Shown: positions 21,433 to 33,488 of the stretch, piece after piece
How positions within the stretch are numbered: position 1 is the first letter of the stretch
How the letters are laid out: every line of letters starts with the position of its first letter
From: Melitaea cinxia
Taxonomy: Eukaryota > Arthropoda > Insecta > Lepidoptera > Nymphalidae
Assembly: GCF_905220565.1 (NCBI RefSeq)
Contig: NC_059398.1
Span: forward strand, 992,001-1,056,000
DNA: 64,000 bases
Reading direction: 5' to 3'
Position numbers and translations under genes: made by a program
The notes under the pieces: generated by a model
What the model was told of the DNA's origin: nothing
Databases searched by the model: none
The model's input: only the letters and a program-made list of their open reading frames with translations

Positions 21433-21721
21433 ATGTGTATCAAATATATTATGAAGTAATCATGTTGTTTTCTACTTTAGAGTTCATTCTCAATCCTATT
21501 AATGCTTTCCATAGGGTTATCTGGTCTATGTAATCGTTCATAGTGATCGGGGCAAGAGTCGGCCCAACCGGCGTCAATTAGGGCTGACGCATTTTAATTT
21601 TATTTGTAGGTGCGTGGATTTTTTATTTTTTATTTTAATTGAAAATAATATAATTATGAAATACAAATTCATCAAATTACAATTTCACATGTTTTGTTAA
21701 ATTATCGTATAATTTATTTCA
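21433..21721. other. Spacer, nothing recognised
   Basis: AT-rich, with one GC-richer spot at 21,545-21,595. Confidence 0.3.
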
Positions 21722-22319
21722 CATTTATTTATTTATTTATTTGGTACACCAACGATTGTTACAATGTTACTTACGTCTACAGTATAATATTTAATTTATT
21801 TGTGCTAATTGCACAACCAGTTACAGGTATACTCCACATGCTTTTTATATTATGTATACAAAAGAAAATTTCTTAGAAACTAAATTATGTGCTAAACACC
21901 AAGACTAATAATCAAAAAAAAAAAAAAAATAATAATAATAATTACAATAACCACTAAGTTAGCCTATTGGCAATTTCTGTTTTAAATCCAGTTAGAGACA
22001 TGCAGTGTACGTCAATCGATCCCCCACACCTATTATAGAGCATACAAATTCGTGAGATTGGCGAGTTTGCACCCAAAACTGTTCTACGAAGTGGACGAAA
22101 GAGTGGCTCAACCGGCTTGCGAGGCATCCGAAGAGGGACTCTAAACATAAATTTTCCCAAAAGAGCTGGGCAACTTAGATAATTTCTCATAATTTTATAG
22201 AAAAAACAGAGATCAAGTAAGTCACGTCGGCTGTTTAAACTTTGCATTTTCAGTGACTCCAAAATATCATTATACGAGAGACACATTTTTAACAAACAAA
22301 CTAAATTAAAAAATACTTA
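21722..22319 (-). pseudogene. Jockey/CR1-type LINE ORF2 C-terminus and 3' tail
   Basis: The minus-strand frame 22,295-21,954 encodes about 113 residues with LNSRRDLLDLCFFYKIM, then CPALLGKFMFRVP and a short tail to LTGFKTEIANRL. This is the characteristic end of Jockey/CR1-like reverse transcriptase ORFs in insects, downstream of the polymerase domain. It opens at a TTG codon, so it is truncated, not a native start. The following 3' sequence ends near 21,722 in an AAAT microsatellite tail, as these LINEs do. Upstream catalytic domains are missing, so it is a dead 5'-truncated copy. Confidence 0.78.
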
Positions 22320-23497
22320 ATAGATCGATGTGCTCTACACCTTAGCTCAAGTTAAATTATAAGTATCAAAAAAAAAAAAAAAAACAACTCAAATTAGGTA
22401 AATTTATCGCATACTACAAAAATTGTATCGACATATATGATAAGTTATCTGCGCCGGCGTATGCTAGAAACAAAACATCGCAGTATCCAGGCACGTAGCT
22501 GACATAAAGTCAGTCATACCTCCGCGGTATGATGAGCACCCTTGTCCGTGGTCTACAGGATGAGCGGCGAGAGAGAGGCGATTAAGATTATGTAAATATT
22601 TATTATCTATTTTTAAAATATGTTTAACTAAATATCTCAAGCTATCTTACAAATAAAATTAAAGTTCTTGATAAACAGACATAATTATAACATTTCACTC
22701 GATCCACTGCGACGTTGATTTTTATAATTAAGAGGAATATTCTATAAGACGAAGAGGAAAAGAAAAGTCAATTGAAGTACATAAAATGATGTTAGATTTG
22801 GAACGAAGTTCCTTACGGCAGGCTTGAAATTTGGCTGGGCGAGCGAACTGAAAAAAATGTGATACTAAAACCGTAAGAAAAATATATAACGAAGGTGACG
22901 TAATATCAGTCACACGACTGTATAATATGACGTTTGTAAAACTAAAATATTACTAGGAAACTTTTTTTTAATTATTATATGTAATATGTAATATAATATG
23001 TAATTTTATACTATCGACAAAAATAAATAAGGACATGTTTTTTTTATTTCACTTAATAGTTTGAATTATTATTATTATTATTATTATTTTGTTTGATTTA
23101 TTTTATTTTACGGTATTTGTTATTTTCTAAAATAGTAAATTTCCTAAATACTTTTATGTACTTAATTAAAAACGAATCAACAAAATTAAAAAAAAAAGAT
23201 AAGAACTAGAAAATATATATAAAATTCAACATTTTTTTTTAAATTGTGTTGCTTCTATACTATCCGAAAGAATTTCGGTCGTACCTGGTGCATGACACCG
23301 CATAATTATTTCACATATAATTTAAAAAAAAATAATAGAATTACTAAAACTAAACGAAAGGTAGCTTACGATTCTAAAGGCTTCCGTGGCGGCACGGAGA
23401 TGCCGAAATATTGGGAAATCGTAATCATGATAAATAAAGGTAAATGTCTCGTTATACAAATGAATCATATTATGTCAGTGAATGTGTACGTTTGAAA
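22320..23497. other. Spacer with (ATT)n tract
   Basis: ATT repeat at about 23,065-23,087. Frames at 22,728-22,913 and 23,244-23,495 show no motif. A GC-richer patch at 22,440-22,580 is not matched elsewhere. Confidence 0.35.
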
Positions 23498-23782
23498 AAG
23501 GTAGGGCACGGCAGGATATGTCCCGCTCAAAAACTAGAGTAGCCCAACTGGGGAAGTACCTCGACCTTACAGAAGGTCACAGCTAAATAATATTGCTTTC
23601 AAACAGTGCTGTGTTCCTGTGTTCAGTAAGGTGACCAGAGCTCCTGTTGGGTGATTGGTGGTAGGGATGACAACACGCTTGTGATGTTTCTGGTGCTGCA
23701 GGCGTCTATAAGCTACGGCAATCGCTGACCATCAGGTGAGCCGTCGACTGGTTTATGGACCTAGTTTTAAAAATAAAATAAA
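23498..23782 (+). repeat. RepB copy, near full length
   Basis: ggtagggcacggcaggatat, gaccttacagaaggtcacag, aaggtgaccagagctcctgt and accatcaggtgagccgtcg in order, ending A-rich. Confidence 0.8.
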
Positions 23783-23899
23783 GAGAACCCATAAAGTACA
23801 GTAAAATTACTCATAAAGTGTAAAGTCATTATAATACTGTAATATATGCTCTAAATAGTAAACGATACCTTAACCAATAGTAAGATTGTAGATACATAT

Positions 23900-24120
23900 A
23901 AAATCAAATCTCGTCACTCACGCCGCGCCACCGACCGCTGCGAACAAAGATGGCGGATTTACATAAAAACTGTTTAATCGTAACTCGGCACCGACTATCG
24001 CGATCCGAACATATTACCATAAATTAATCCAATAAGGGATTGAGGCGATCATTTTATCAACATTATGCGCGGGCGCAGGATAAAGGGACGAGATATAAAA
24101 CTGTGAACGACGCTAACTTG
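23900..24120. other. Possible conserved non-coding block with ATGGCGGAT
   Basis: GC-richer island: ATGGCGGAT at 23,950-23,958 in the context caaagatggcggattta. The 13-mer gcgcgggcgcagg follows at 24,067-24,079. The same pairing occurs at 49,808/49,839. It matches none of the repeat families, which argues for regulatory DNA or an unrecognised repeat. Confidence 0.35.
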
Positions 24121-24590
24121 TCACAAGTTATGGCTTCCATTAGACGGTCGCGTGTTTTTAATGTTATTTGCACGTTTGAGGACTGACGGACTGGCCTTGA
24201 CTAGAGGATAGTGTTTTCTCTGATCTAGTGGTCTGTACCTTACTTCTCGCCCACATGACCAATCTATATAAAATACAGTACTTCTCATATTATTTGATTT
24301 TTGTCGCTTTAGCGCTGCGAGTTGTGTATTGTTTTGTGATTAATATATGTATAGAATTTCGTAGTATGTATTTATATTGGTTATTTTATTGTTAACATTG
24401 ATATTGTTTCGGAAATAATTTTGGTGTTGGAAAGATGTCTAAATTGTTTTTATATTTCTTTTGAAAACGTAAATCTAGTTAGTTAGATTATTGTAAGCTT
24501 TGTAAATGCGATATTGAAACAAAATAGAAACGTCAATGTTTAGACTTTATTTATCTATAATCTATCTATCTATATCTATAATATATATAA
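24121..24590. other. AT-rich spacer, nothing recognised
   Basis: Only short frames and a (TATC)n trace at about 24,552-24,575. Confidence 0.4.
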
Positions 24591-25765
24591 ACGCGAAAGG
24601 TCATTCATCACGAAATCTCCGAAACTATAACACCTACAAACTTGAAATTTGGCAAGTAGGCTCCTTATAGGACGTAGACATCCGCTAAGAACGAATTTTA
24701 CAAAATTCGACCCTTAAGGGGGTAAAAAGGGGGTTGGAAGTTTGTATGAAAGTCCCATGTTTTTGAAGTAAGAGACTTGAAATTTAAAATTTATGCTCTA
24801 TAGATGGTGAGAAGGTGTCCAAATAATGTATCTTTAGAAATCAACCCCTTTTTGGGTTAAAACGGGGGATAGTAGGTCGGCTCACTGATCACGAAATCTC
24901 CGAAACTATAACAGTTACAAACTTGAAATTTGGCAGAAAGGCTCCTTATAGGAAGTAGACATCCGCTAAGAACGGATTTTACGAAACTCAACCCCTAAGG
25001 GGGTAAAATGGGGGTTGGAAGTTTGTATGAGAGTCCCATGTTTTTGACGTAAGAGACTTTAAATTTAAAATGTATGCTCTATAGATAGTGAGAAGGTGTT
25101 CAAATAATATATCTTTGGAAATCAAGTCCCATTTGGGGTTAAAACGGGGTATGGTAGGTTGACTCACTCATCATTAAATCTCCGAAACTATAACACCTAA
25201 AAACTTGAAATTTGGCAGATAAGCTCCTTATAGGTTGTAAACATCCACTAAGGATGAATTTTACGAAATTCAAACTCCCAACTCCCTTTTGGGATTAAAA
25301 CAGGGGATGGGGTTGACTCACTCCTGACGAAATCTCCGAAACTATAACAGCTTCAAACTTGAAATTTGGCAGGTACGTTTCTTATAGGGCGTAGACATTT
25401 GCCAAGAACGGATTTTATGAAACTCGACTCTTAGGAAGATAAAACGAGGGTTGGAAGTTTGTATGAAAGTCCTATGTTATTAACGTAAGAGATTTTAAAT
25501 TTAAAATGTATGCTCTATAGATGGTCAGGAAGTGTCCAAATAATACATCGTAATCTATATGACGTATACTATCTGACTCACTCATCACGAGAACTCAAAA
25601 ACCGCTGGATAGTCCATCCATCCAAGATGGACAAAGATGAAATTTAGCAAGGAGGTAGATTATAGTTAGCAGATGTCCGCTAAGAACGGATTTTGCGATA
25701 TTCCACCGCTAAGGGGGTTCAATTGGGGTTGATAGTTTGTATGAAACATATACAGCAGCCATAAG
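24591..25765 (+). repeat. Tandem array of ~280-bp units (about 4.5 units)
   Basis: The landmark aaatctccgaaactataaca recurs at about 24,613, 24,894, 25,176 and 25,330, and in decayed form near 25,590. The first two intervals are about 281 and 282 bp, the third is a shortened unit of about 154 bp, and the fourth is about 260 bp. Each full unit also carries aaacttgaaatttggca, catccgctaagaacg, ggttggaagtttgtatga and atgctctatagat. The array sits inside a tailed dispersed repeat whose right end may be at 25,990 or 26,215 (gcgggcacagctagt). Confidence 0.9.
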
Positions 25766-26220
25766 TTCACCTGAAAGGCTATTTATACTGCAGCCTGAAA
25801 ATAAAACTAAAAATGTGGTGTATGGAGGGGTTTTATAAAAATAACTATTAAATTATACTAAATTGTGCGTTTGAAAAAGTTACTCAGAGTGATAAGCATT
25901 TCAAGTGACTGAAATAAAAAAAATAATTTGCGTTAAGCAGCTTAATAGTAATGCATATCTTTATAACCACGCGGACGTAGTCGCGGGCAACAGTTAGTGT
26001 ATTATAAAACAAAGTCCCCAAAAGCGTATGTGATCGATTCCCTCAAAATCTACTGAACGGATTTTCATGCGGTTTCACCAATGGAGAGAGGGCTTCAAGA
26101 GGAAGGTTTACGGAACGGCTAAGCCGATTTTGATGAGAGTTTCACTGGAAGTTTGCCGGGAAAACTTTGTGACAAACTGATTTCAACGCGGGCGAAGCCG
26201 CGGGCACAGCTAGTAAAAAT
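25766..26220 (+). repeat. Right flank of the tandem-repeat element
   Basis: Two copies of the tail motif: cgtagtcgcgggcaacagtt (~25,976) and gcgaagccgcgggcacagct (~26,192). This suggests two related tailed repeats side by side. Confidence 0.5.
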
Positions 26221-26865
26221 TTAAAACAATAATTAACGAAATGTTTACTAAGTATATTAAACAGCAGTATCAGAGCAATTAACTTAAATTTTGTAACTCG
26301 AGTATCGAAGACTGTTTGTTTGCACGATTGACGATATTTCATGAAGGGCGAATTTGAATTCGGCGCAAGTTGAAAGTAAATCAGCCGAGATAAGACGGTT
26401 TTAATTTACCCGCTTTAGTACCATTCGTTCTTGCAATCTTCGAATCCGATGGCTCTTTTAATGAACTCCTTTATCCATATTTATAACTTTATAAAGAAAC
26501 TTAGTTTATGATACTTTGTCTTGTGTGATGGTAAAGTCCGAACGAGTTTGATGTGGATAATTAAAAGTTATTTTTTAAATATTCGCTCTGATTTTTGCTT
26601 ATTTCGACATGAAAATGTTTTGCCTGGAATAAATAACAATCTTACTGTCACCGTAAATTGAATATAAAAATACAACTTTAATTATTGTAAAAAAACTTGA
26701 CGGATAATCAAACATATTAAATAAGATTATTTTATGTTAGCAATACAATACAAATTAATTCTTTTCAACAAAATTTTCCGTTTGAAATTAATCGTTGTTT
26801 GTATTGTTGTGACAAATGTTGTCTATCAATATGTTGCTAAGTTGACATCTGACGATTTGGTTTTA
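26221..26865. other. AT-rich spacer, nothing recognised
   Basis: Short frames without motifs. Confidence 0.4.
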
Positions 26866-27060
26866 CTCAAAATCAAAATCAAAAATAACATTATTAAAAT
26901 AGGCTTCAAAAGCACTTTCGAATCGTCATTTTATAGTAATTAAAATTTTAATATGATTATTGTTTTTAAAAGTGAAGCTACCACCGATTCGGAAAGTAGA
27001 TTTCGCAGAGAAGTATCGGCAAGAAACTCCGCAGTTACGCTTTTGAAAATAATATATAAA
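26866..27060 (+). repeat. LINE 3'-end-like repeat
   Basis: Contains taggcttcaaaagcacttt, gaagctaccaccgattcgg and cggcaagaaactccgcagtt. A decayed relative is at 60,050-60,200 (gacggcttcaaaaacaattt, tcggcaagaaacttc). I take it for a LINE 3' untranslated region. Confidence 0.5.
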
Positions 27061-27455
27061 CTGTGTTTTAATATAATATTAGTAATATCTTGCATGAAAT
27101 ACAGCATCACTAAGTGCATACATCTTCATCGACTATGTAATCCTGAATCGAATGATACGCTTAGTATCCTAAACTATTCATACTAAAAGTATTTATTGTA
27201 TAATTTAAGATGTTACAACTACAATCTGTACAATATAGCCTTCAATCAATGATTTTTTATAACAAAAAAATCTAATAATTTTGATTACGAAAGTGTTTAT
27301 AAGACAAATTGAAAATGCAGTCATTAAATATGAAACGAACGATATATGTTATATTTTTTAAAGAGATGGACAAAATGTACCAAAAATATAGTCTTATCCA
27401 TGGACTCAAAAGATGGCTTTCGAAAGTCGATATCTGAATGTAGACACTCATTATC

Positions 27456-27622
27456 TATCTATACTAATAAAAGTAAAGCCGGTTTTTGTTCGTTTATACT
27501 GCGAAAACAACTGAACCGATGAGAATAATACTTATATCATAAGATGTAGCGTGTTTCGGAGAAGGTTTTAGTGTATGATATGTTGGTTATTACTTATCTT
27601 GTAAGCAACTATGGACGGACAT
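27456..27622 (+). repeat. Tailed dispersed repeat interrupted by SINE C
   Basis: Starts ctatactaataaaagtaaag and runs to the SINE C insertion site. The remainder resumes after 27,945. Confidence 0.4.
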
Positions 27623-27945
27623 AGATCGCTAGTACGTTTCAGCCTGTAATATCCCACTACTGGGCATAGGCCTCTTTCCCCATGTAGGAGAAGGATCAGA
27701 GCTTAATCCACCACGCTGCTCCAATGCGGGTTGGCGGATATATTCCCTACTATGAGTAACGATCGCTATCAGGTGTACATAATAACAACCGGGACCGACG
27801 GCTTAACGTGCTCTCCGAGGCACGGTGGGGAGACCCACAAGGACTGCACAAACACCCAGACCACGGCAAACACCTATATGGCCAATACAAATGTTTGTCA
27901 TGTGCGGGTATCGAACCCGCAACCGCCAGCGCTAGATCGCTAGTA
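27622..27945 (-). mobile_element. SINE C, 5'-truncated, with 13-bp target duplication
   Basis: The body spans about 27,635-27,932 in reverse orientation, flanked by the exact direct repeat tagatcgctagta (27,622-27,634 and 27,933-27,945). The first ~40 bp of the tRNA head are missing, the rest is intact, and the RTE-like end (cagcctgtaatatcccacta in reverse) is present. This shows 5'-truncating, LINE-style integration. Open frames over it are not genes. Confidence 0.9.
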
Positions 27946-28302
27946 AATAGATATAAAGATACATTCTACCTTTATCTAACGAATTTCAGCTCTAGGCTGT
28001 AATAGATCAAGATAGAATACGGTTCAAGTGCCTATCATCGTAAACGCTACGATATTGTTATTATGTATCATTTTATCTGCAAGATATGTCAAAATTTAAT
28101 TTAATAATGAATATTAAAACATAAATAATCGCCTACGTTCCGATAAAAGGCTCGATGTGAATGTATATTTATGTAACGTTCGAGTTAGTACAGTGTATAT
28201 ATACCCTTAATAATTTGTATGATACAAACTAAAGCTTTTTATTATGCTTCAATTGTCTGTCTGTGATATAGTGGGTTTATGATAATGATATACAACTTGA
28301 CT
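27946..28302. other. Spacer, nothing recognised
   Basis: AT-rich, apart from the possible right remainder of the interrupted repeat at its left end. Confidence 0.3.
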
Positions 28303-28850
28303 AGCCTGATGGCGCAGTTTCTAGTGGCGCTACTTTCTGTTCCACGGGTTGTGGGTCTGATTCCTGCCTGAGTTTGGTGTAATATTTGTATTTATATATG
28401 TATAATTTCTATGTATATTTATCTAAAAAAAAGTATATTTACCTATAACATTTGGTTTTTTTTTTTATGTCACTAGGTCGGCAAACAAACGTACGGCTCA
28501 CCTGATGGTAAGCGATTACCGTAGCTTATAGACACCTGCAACACCAGAAGCATCGCAAGCGCGTTGCCGACCCAATCCCCAAGCCCCCCCAGGAGCTCTG
28601 GTCACCTTACTCACCAACAGGAACACAATACTGCTTGAAAACAGTATTATTTAGATGTGATCTTCTGTAAAGTCGAGGTACTACCCCAGTCGGGCTGCTC
28701 CAGATTTTGAGCAGGAAATTCCTGCTGTGCCCTACCTCAGTTGTTACTTATAACAAAAGAATTAAGTTGCTTACCGTAGGAACAGACGACTGTGTGTGTG
28801 TGTTATATTCGGTATTTATTTATTTATTTATTTATTTCATAGGAACATGT
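28303..28850 (+). repeat. SINE A copy split by a RepB insertion
   Basis: 28,303-28,451 holds the tRNA-like head (ctgatggcgcagtttctagt) and body. 28,741-28,800 holds the distal part (attaagttgcttaccgtagg). RepB occupies 28,452-28,740 between them. A TTTA microsatellite follows at 28,815-28,845. Confidence 0.75.
28452..28740 (-). repeat. RepB copy inserted in SINE A
   Basis: Full-length reverse RepB: a T-run at its left end, ggtcggcaaacaaacgtacg, gcatcgcaagcgcgttgccg, aggagctctggtcacctta, ctgctgtgccctacctcag. One of the least decayed copies and the best local reference for this family. Confidence 0.85.
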
Positions 28851-29007
28851 AGAACTAAAACTTTATTAAAAGTCATATTTTCCGAATATTGAAATATTGT
28901 AGCCATTTCAATACTTACTTGGACAGTGGTCTTAATGACGCTAATGCATTGTCAACTAACAAATTTTTTTTTCGGGTTATTAACCCGATCACTTATATAA
29001 TAATATA

Positions 29008-29312
29008 CTAGCTGTGACCGCGACTTCGTCCGCGTGGAGTTTAACAAAAAGCTATTTACAGTTTGCAGAGTTATAAAATGAATAAATTTCTAAAGTAAAA
29101 GTAGCCTAAGTTACTCTTTACTGCATCAGCTATGGCAGTGAAAGTCCCGTCAAAATCGATCCAGCCGTTTCAGAGATTAGCCGGAACAAACAGACAGACA
29201 GACAAAAATTGTAAAAAATGTTAATTTGGTATATGTATATACATCCATATGCATTTAGTAAGAAGCGGTTATTTTAATATTACAAACAGACACTCCAATT
29301 TTATTTATTTGT
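29008..29312 (+). repeat. RepF, tailed dispersed repeat
   Basis: Starts actagctgtgaccgcgactt. Contains agtagcctaagttactc, tgaaagtcccgtcaaaatcg, gagattagccggaacaaac and atccatatgcatttagtaa, and ends acactccaattttatttatt. Colinear with 33,161-33,488 and with the reverse of 60,945-61,228. Confidence 0.75.
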
Positions 29313-30122
29313 ATAGTTTACCGAGTTGTGGGCGAGTGACACCGAGTGAAATATCTAGCGTAAAGCAAACTAAAAATAAGTTTCTGCACAAAATACGTTG
29401 CCTTGGAGTGAATGAACGGTCGACGGTTTTACACCTCATTCATAAACCACTTAACGGAGAAGTGACTTCACTGGCGCCGACGTAGGTACCTACATGATTC
29501 TCTATCGTAAATGCTTGTTAAAAACAAAATAAATAAATAAATAATGACGATTTTATACTTCAAGATTATTGTAAATTTTTAAGTTTGAGATGTATGTTTA
29601 AATACTATATCATGCCAGAAAGGTTTAAAATTTTTGGCATGATATATTTTGTGTTGGATAGCCCATTTACCGAGGAGATACCGCGGTGAGTAGCTAGTTA
29701 ATAATAAACAAAAATAGAGATTTATTTATTTATTTATTTTCAAAAGCACACTTACAACATACATATAAAAATTTTAAAATTACAAATATATAATAACAAA
29801 GTATCTGATATGCATGTCACTTACAAGTGTACATAACATTTTCGAACACAATGTTTAAAAGCACAAAAAATCACAAATAAATTAAAATATTTGAACTTTA
29901 GATATACCTACATTAATATAGTTCAACACTTATCTTTCTTAAAATAGTTAAAATCAAAAATAGAGATAAAGAACAGGTTATTATCATATACATTTATAAA
30001 ATTAAACAATTGGACAATTAAATCAAAATAACGAGATCATTGAAACTAATTCGATTATAATTTAAAATTATTCCGTTTAAAAAGTAAAGCATAAGAATTA
30101 CTACACATTTAATAACTAATAT
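29313..30122. other. Spacer with A/T microsatellites
   Basis: AAAT/TTTA runs at about 29,527 and 29,722. An open frame at 29,249-29,485 overlaps RepF and shows no motif. Confidence 0.4.
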
Positions 30123-30487
30123 GATAATAATAATAGACGCCGCGTTGGCGCAACGGTTACAGCCATGGATTGTACCTGTTGCGCTGGCGGTTGCGGGTTC
30201 GATCCCCCCGCACACGACAAACATTTGTATTGGCCATACAGGTGTTTGCCGTGGTCTGGGTGTTTGTGCAGTCCTTGTGGGTCTCCCCACCGTGCCTCGG
30301 AGAGTACGTTAAACCGTCGGTCCCGGTTGTTATCATGTACACCTGATAGCGATCTTTACTCATAGTAGGGAATATATCCGCCAACCCGCATTGGGGCAGC
30401 GTGGTGGATTAAGCTCTGATCCTTCTCCTACATGGGGAAAGAGGCCTATGTCCAGTAGTGGGATATTACAGGCTCAAGCGATAATAA
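30123..30487 (+). mobile_element. SINE C, full-length copy
   Basis: The body spans 30,136-30,478 with an intact tRNA-like head (gcgttggcgcaacggttaca; gcgggttcgatcccc) and RTE-like 3' end (gaggcctatgtccagtagtg). A short direct repeat gataataa is at 30,123-30,130 and 30,480-30,487, in AT-rich sequence and so less certain. Very close to the copy at 7,293. Confidence 0.85.
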
Positions 30488-30629
30488 CGAATTACTACAT
30501 ATTTTATTGCGCATTACGAGACGTTAAGAACGTTGTAATCATTTTAAATAATGCATATTAATAAATTATTTATCAATTTACTTAAAATTAATAAATAAAT
30601 AATATTGCACATTACCTAAAATTATATAC

Positions 30630-30808
30630 GTGGTAGCTCCTACCCGCGGCTTCGCTCGCATTATTTTTTTTAATCAAAAGTATCCTGTGTTACTTCGAAT
30701 ACCTCCAAGAATATGTGTACAAAGTGTCATGATGATCGGTTAAATAGTTTTCGCGTGAAAGAGTAACAAACAAACTTACATTCACATTGATAATATTAGT
30801 AGGAATGT
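30630..30808 (+). repeat. RepH, tailed dispersed repeat
   Basis: tacccgcggcttcgctcgca, agttttcgcgtgaaagagta, acaaacaaacttacattcac and ataatattagtagga. The same layout is at 57,960-58,112. Confidence 0.65.
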
Positions 30809-32789
30809 ACGTTAATGCAAATTCTAACTAAATATTAAAATGGAATATTAAAAGCTTGTAATAATTATTTGATTCCGGTGGTCTAGTCGTAAAGTTCACA
30901 ATGACGATAAAGCTCTAAAGCCTAATTGACTGTATAATATGTTAGTTTAATTGGTCAATAATAGATGGCGGTACTTGTTTTCTAAATCGTGTTATTGTTT
31001 GGATTTTTGTAATCATTAAGTTAAAATGTTACATGTTCACATTATGTATGCATGCACTTGGAAACATACATAATAGTTCATTCCTATTGTCTGGATATTT
31101 AATTGTGAAGAAGTGAAGTAGTTCAAAGAAAACGAAGTGTTTTCTAAAGTAGAAGAGCGGAGTGTACATTGACTCAATCATTATAATACAATTATACTGA
31201 GTTTGTTCGTTTGTGTGTTTGTTTAAGTACTTTGATCTCTGAGAGCCAAGTTCATAGATTCTTTATTTGTTTATAGATTGAGGTACATCAAGCCCTAAGC
31301 GCTTGTTTAAATTTGTAATCTGTAAAAAATCTGTAAGAAACTCAATAGTTAGGCAAAATATTAGCCGTTTCTGACAAAGTTTCAGATAACTTGATGTTGA
31401 TACATCTTTTGTTTGAGGTAAACTATAGCTTTTAGATTTTAAAAGGAATTTCCATAACTCTTAATTACACGGCACTAGCCGATATGGACATTTTGTGATT
31501 CCATATATTATCTTAACTGTTACAGTTACTCGTGACCACGGCATCTGTAACGTCGAAATAACAGCAATCTCAAAACGACAATGCAATAAGTTTCATATAA
31601 GTTTCATCAGTCATATTTATATGTTCCCCATAATACCTCCACAACTAAACGTATTACAGCCTATAGCTTTTTATGACACGGCGCACGTCACCCAGGTTTC
31701 CTTGACGATAAATAAACAACAGAGCAACAGTTGAGCCAGGAAGCGCGCCGCGTCGGAACACGAAGTTACGCGGTCCGCTTTTAATTACCGACTCCCTTCC
31801 ATCTCACCCCCCCCCTCGTTGCAACCCTACCCCTCCCCTCCCGTGCACCTAGAGATAATAAATATGCACTTCGCACGCAGCTATGCTATGTAATTGACTG
31901 TTTTTGTGCAACGCTCCTCAAAGATGACATTGCGTACGATAATTGGTCTCGACAGAATTTTGTTTGTGCAACTTTATAGTGACTTTAAAAGGGGTAGGAG
32001 CGTTCTTGTAACAAATATAAATGTGTGATCTCAAATAAGACATTTCGATTTTCAATTTTTTTACTAGTGTCGTAAAAAATGTAAATAAAACAATTGATCC
32101 CAGCTATTCATTCATATAGAATTCTAATTGTGTAAAAATGTCCCCGCGTTTTATTTCTCGAAATAATTATTTTTTTCCGATTCAGTATAAACAAAAAAAA
32201 GACATTAAATAAAGTTTAAAAATTAAAAAAAAAGTATTTTTGAATCTTCAGTTTAGAAAACATAATTAAAAAATCATTGTTAAATAAATTTGTCTTTGGA
32301 AATTAAATTATAATTAATGCGAAACCCTGAAGCTAATCTATTAAAAAACAAAGTTTGAGAAGCACGCGTTATTATAAAGTAAGGCTTTGGTTCGCGGAAG
32401 ATGGACGGCCGAAACCGAGTGAGGCTTGTACTCGGTTCATCGTGTAATTATCTAGCTATACTAGCCACGTAGCCAAGTTGAACCGAGTAGCTAAAACAAT
32501 ATTACCACGCGGTTGATTGAAATTGTTAGCGTTGTATAAAGTTTGTTATATTTTTATTCTGTGGTTCAAAATAACGGTAGTTTTTATTTTTCAGCTGACT
32601 CAAGGAAATATATACACCTTCATATTTTTTGTCTAAGAAATTAGTTTGAAAATTCAACTCGTTTCGACGGCTAAATATCATGTTTATACTTGCAGTGTTT
32701 TGGAAAATGTTTGAATTGCATTGTGGCATATAAAGATGTTAATACCTACTACTATTTAATAGCTGAAGTGGCGTTTCCCTACCAGGCTA
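30809..32789. other. Long AT-rich spacer with a GC/pyrimidine-rich block
   Basis: Around 31,735-31,870: gaagcgcgccgcgtcgg, then a C-rich strand (caccccccccctcgttgcaa, acccctcccctcccgtgc). It could be regulatory. No gene seen. Confidence 0.35.
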
Positions 32790-33110
32790 AGCCTAATAGG
32801 CAAGCTTTTTTTTTGTTATCGCAGGGGAACCCATTTACGGATGATATCCAGGATGCCCGGGTAGGCATTCCTAGACCGTATGTCGGCTTCAGCACTTGGG
32901 GGTGCAATACCGACCAAAACCCCTGCGGGAGCCTTCAGCCGCTTTAATTGGAGGGTCCCGGATTTGCAGGCAACAGGATCCCTCCAGCGACAGGCTGGCC
33001 GCGGCGAAAAGGCCAGACTTCTCCTCCATGGGGACTGTCACCTCTGAACAATCCCGACGACGCCGTGTCTTACATAGGCAAGCTGCCCTAGTACAGTACA
33101 GTACAATGTC
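32790..33110 (+). other. GC-rich segment with overlapping open frames, unrecognised
   Basis: Two overlapping open frames (32,690-32,947 and 32,896-33,261) cross this block. One reads SRICRQQDPSSDRLAAAKRP and is basic and Arg/Ser-rich. Sequence such as ggatgcccgggtaggcattc stands out from the AT-rich flanks, as in the LINE coding parts here. I suspect a retroelement fragment but recognise no domain. Confidence 0.4.
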
Positions 33111-33160
33111 TCATACAAAGAGCAATATTGACTACTTTATTGAATATTTTTATTTATTTA

Positions 33161-33488
33161 CTAACTGTGCTAGCGACTTTGTCCGCGTGGAATTTAACAA
33201 TTTAACAAAAATGTTATTTTTCAGTTTGCTGAGTTACAAAATAAATAAATTTCTAAAATAAAAGTAGCTTAAGTTACTTCTTATTATATCAGCTATCTGC
33301 CAGCGAAAGTCCCGTGGAAATTGGCCCGGCGGTTTCGGAGATTAGCCGGAACAAACAGACAGACAGACAAAAAATAATTGTAAAAAATATTATTTTGATA
33401 TATGTATCGTGTATACATCCATATGCATTTAGTAAAAAGCCGTTATTTTATTATTACAAAAAGACACTCCAATTTTATTTATTTGTAC
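33161..33488 (+). repeat. RepF copy
   Basis: ctgtgctagcgactttgtcc, gtagcttaagttacttctta, cccggcggtttcggagatta and acactccaattttatttatt. Colinear with 29,008-29,312. Confidence 0.75.

Noticed and set aside
24121..24590. Promoter elements and a small gene after the GC block at 23.9-24.1 kb
   Set aside because: No start codon with a usable frame, no donor site and no downstream exon that I can support.
24591..25765. CRISPR-like array
   Set aside because: Units are ~280 bp and diverge along their whole length. There are no short repeats with unique spacers, and the genome is animal.
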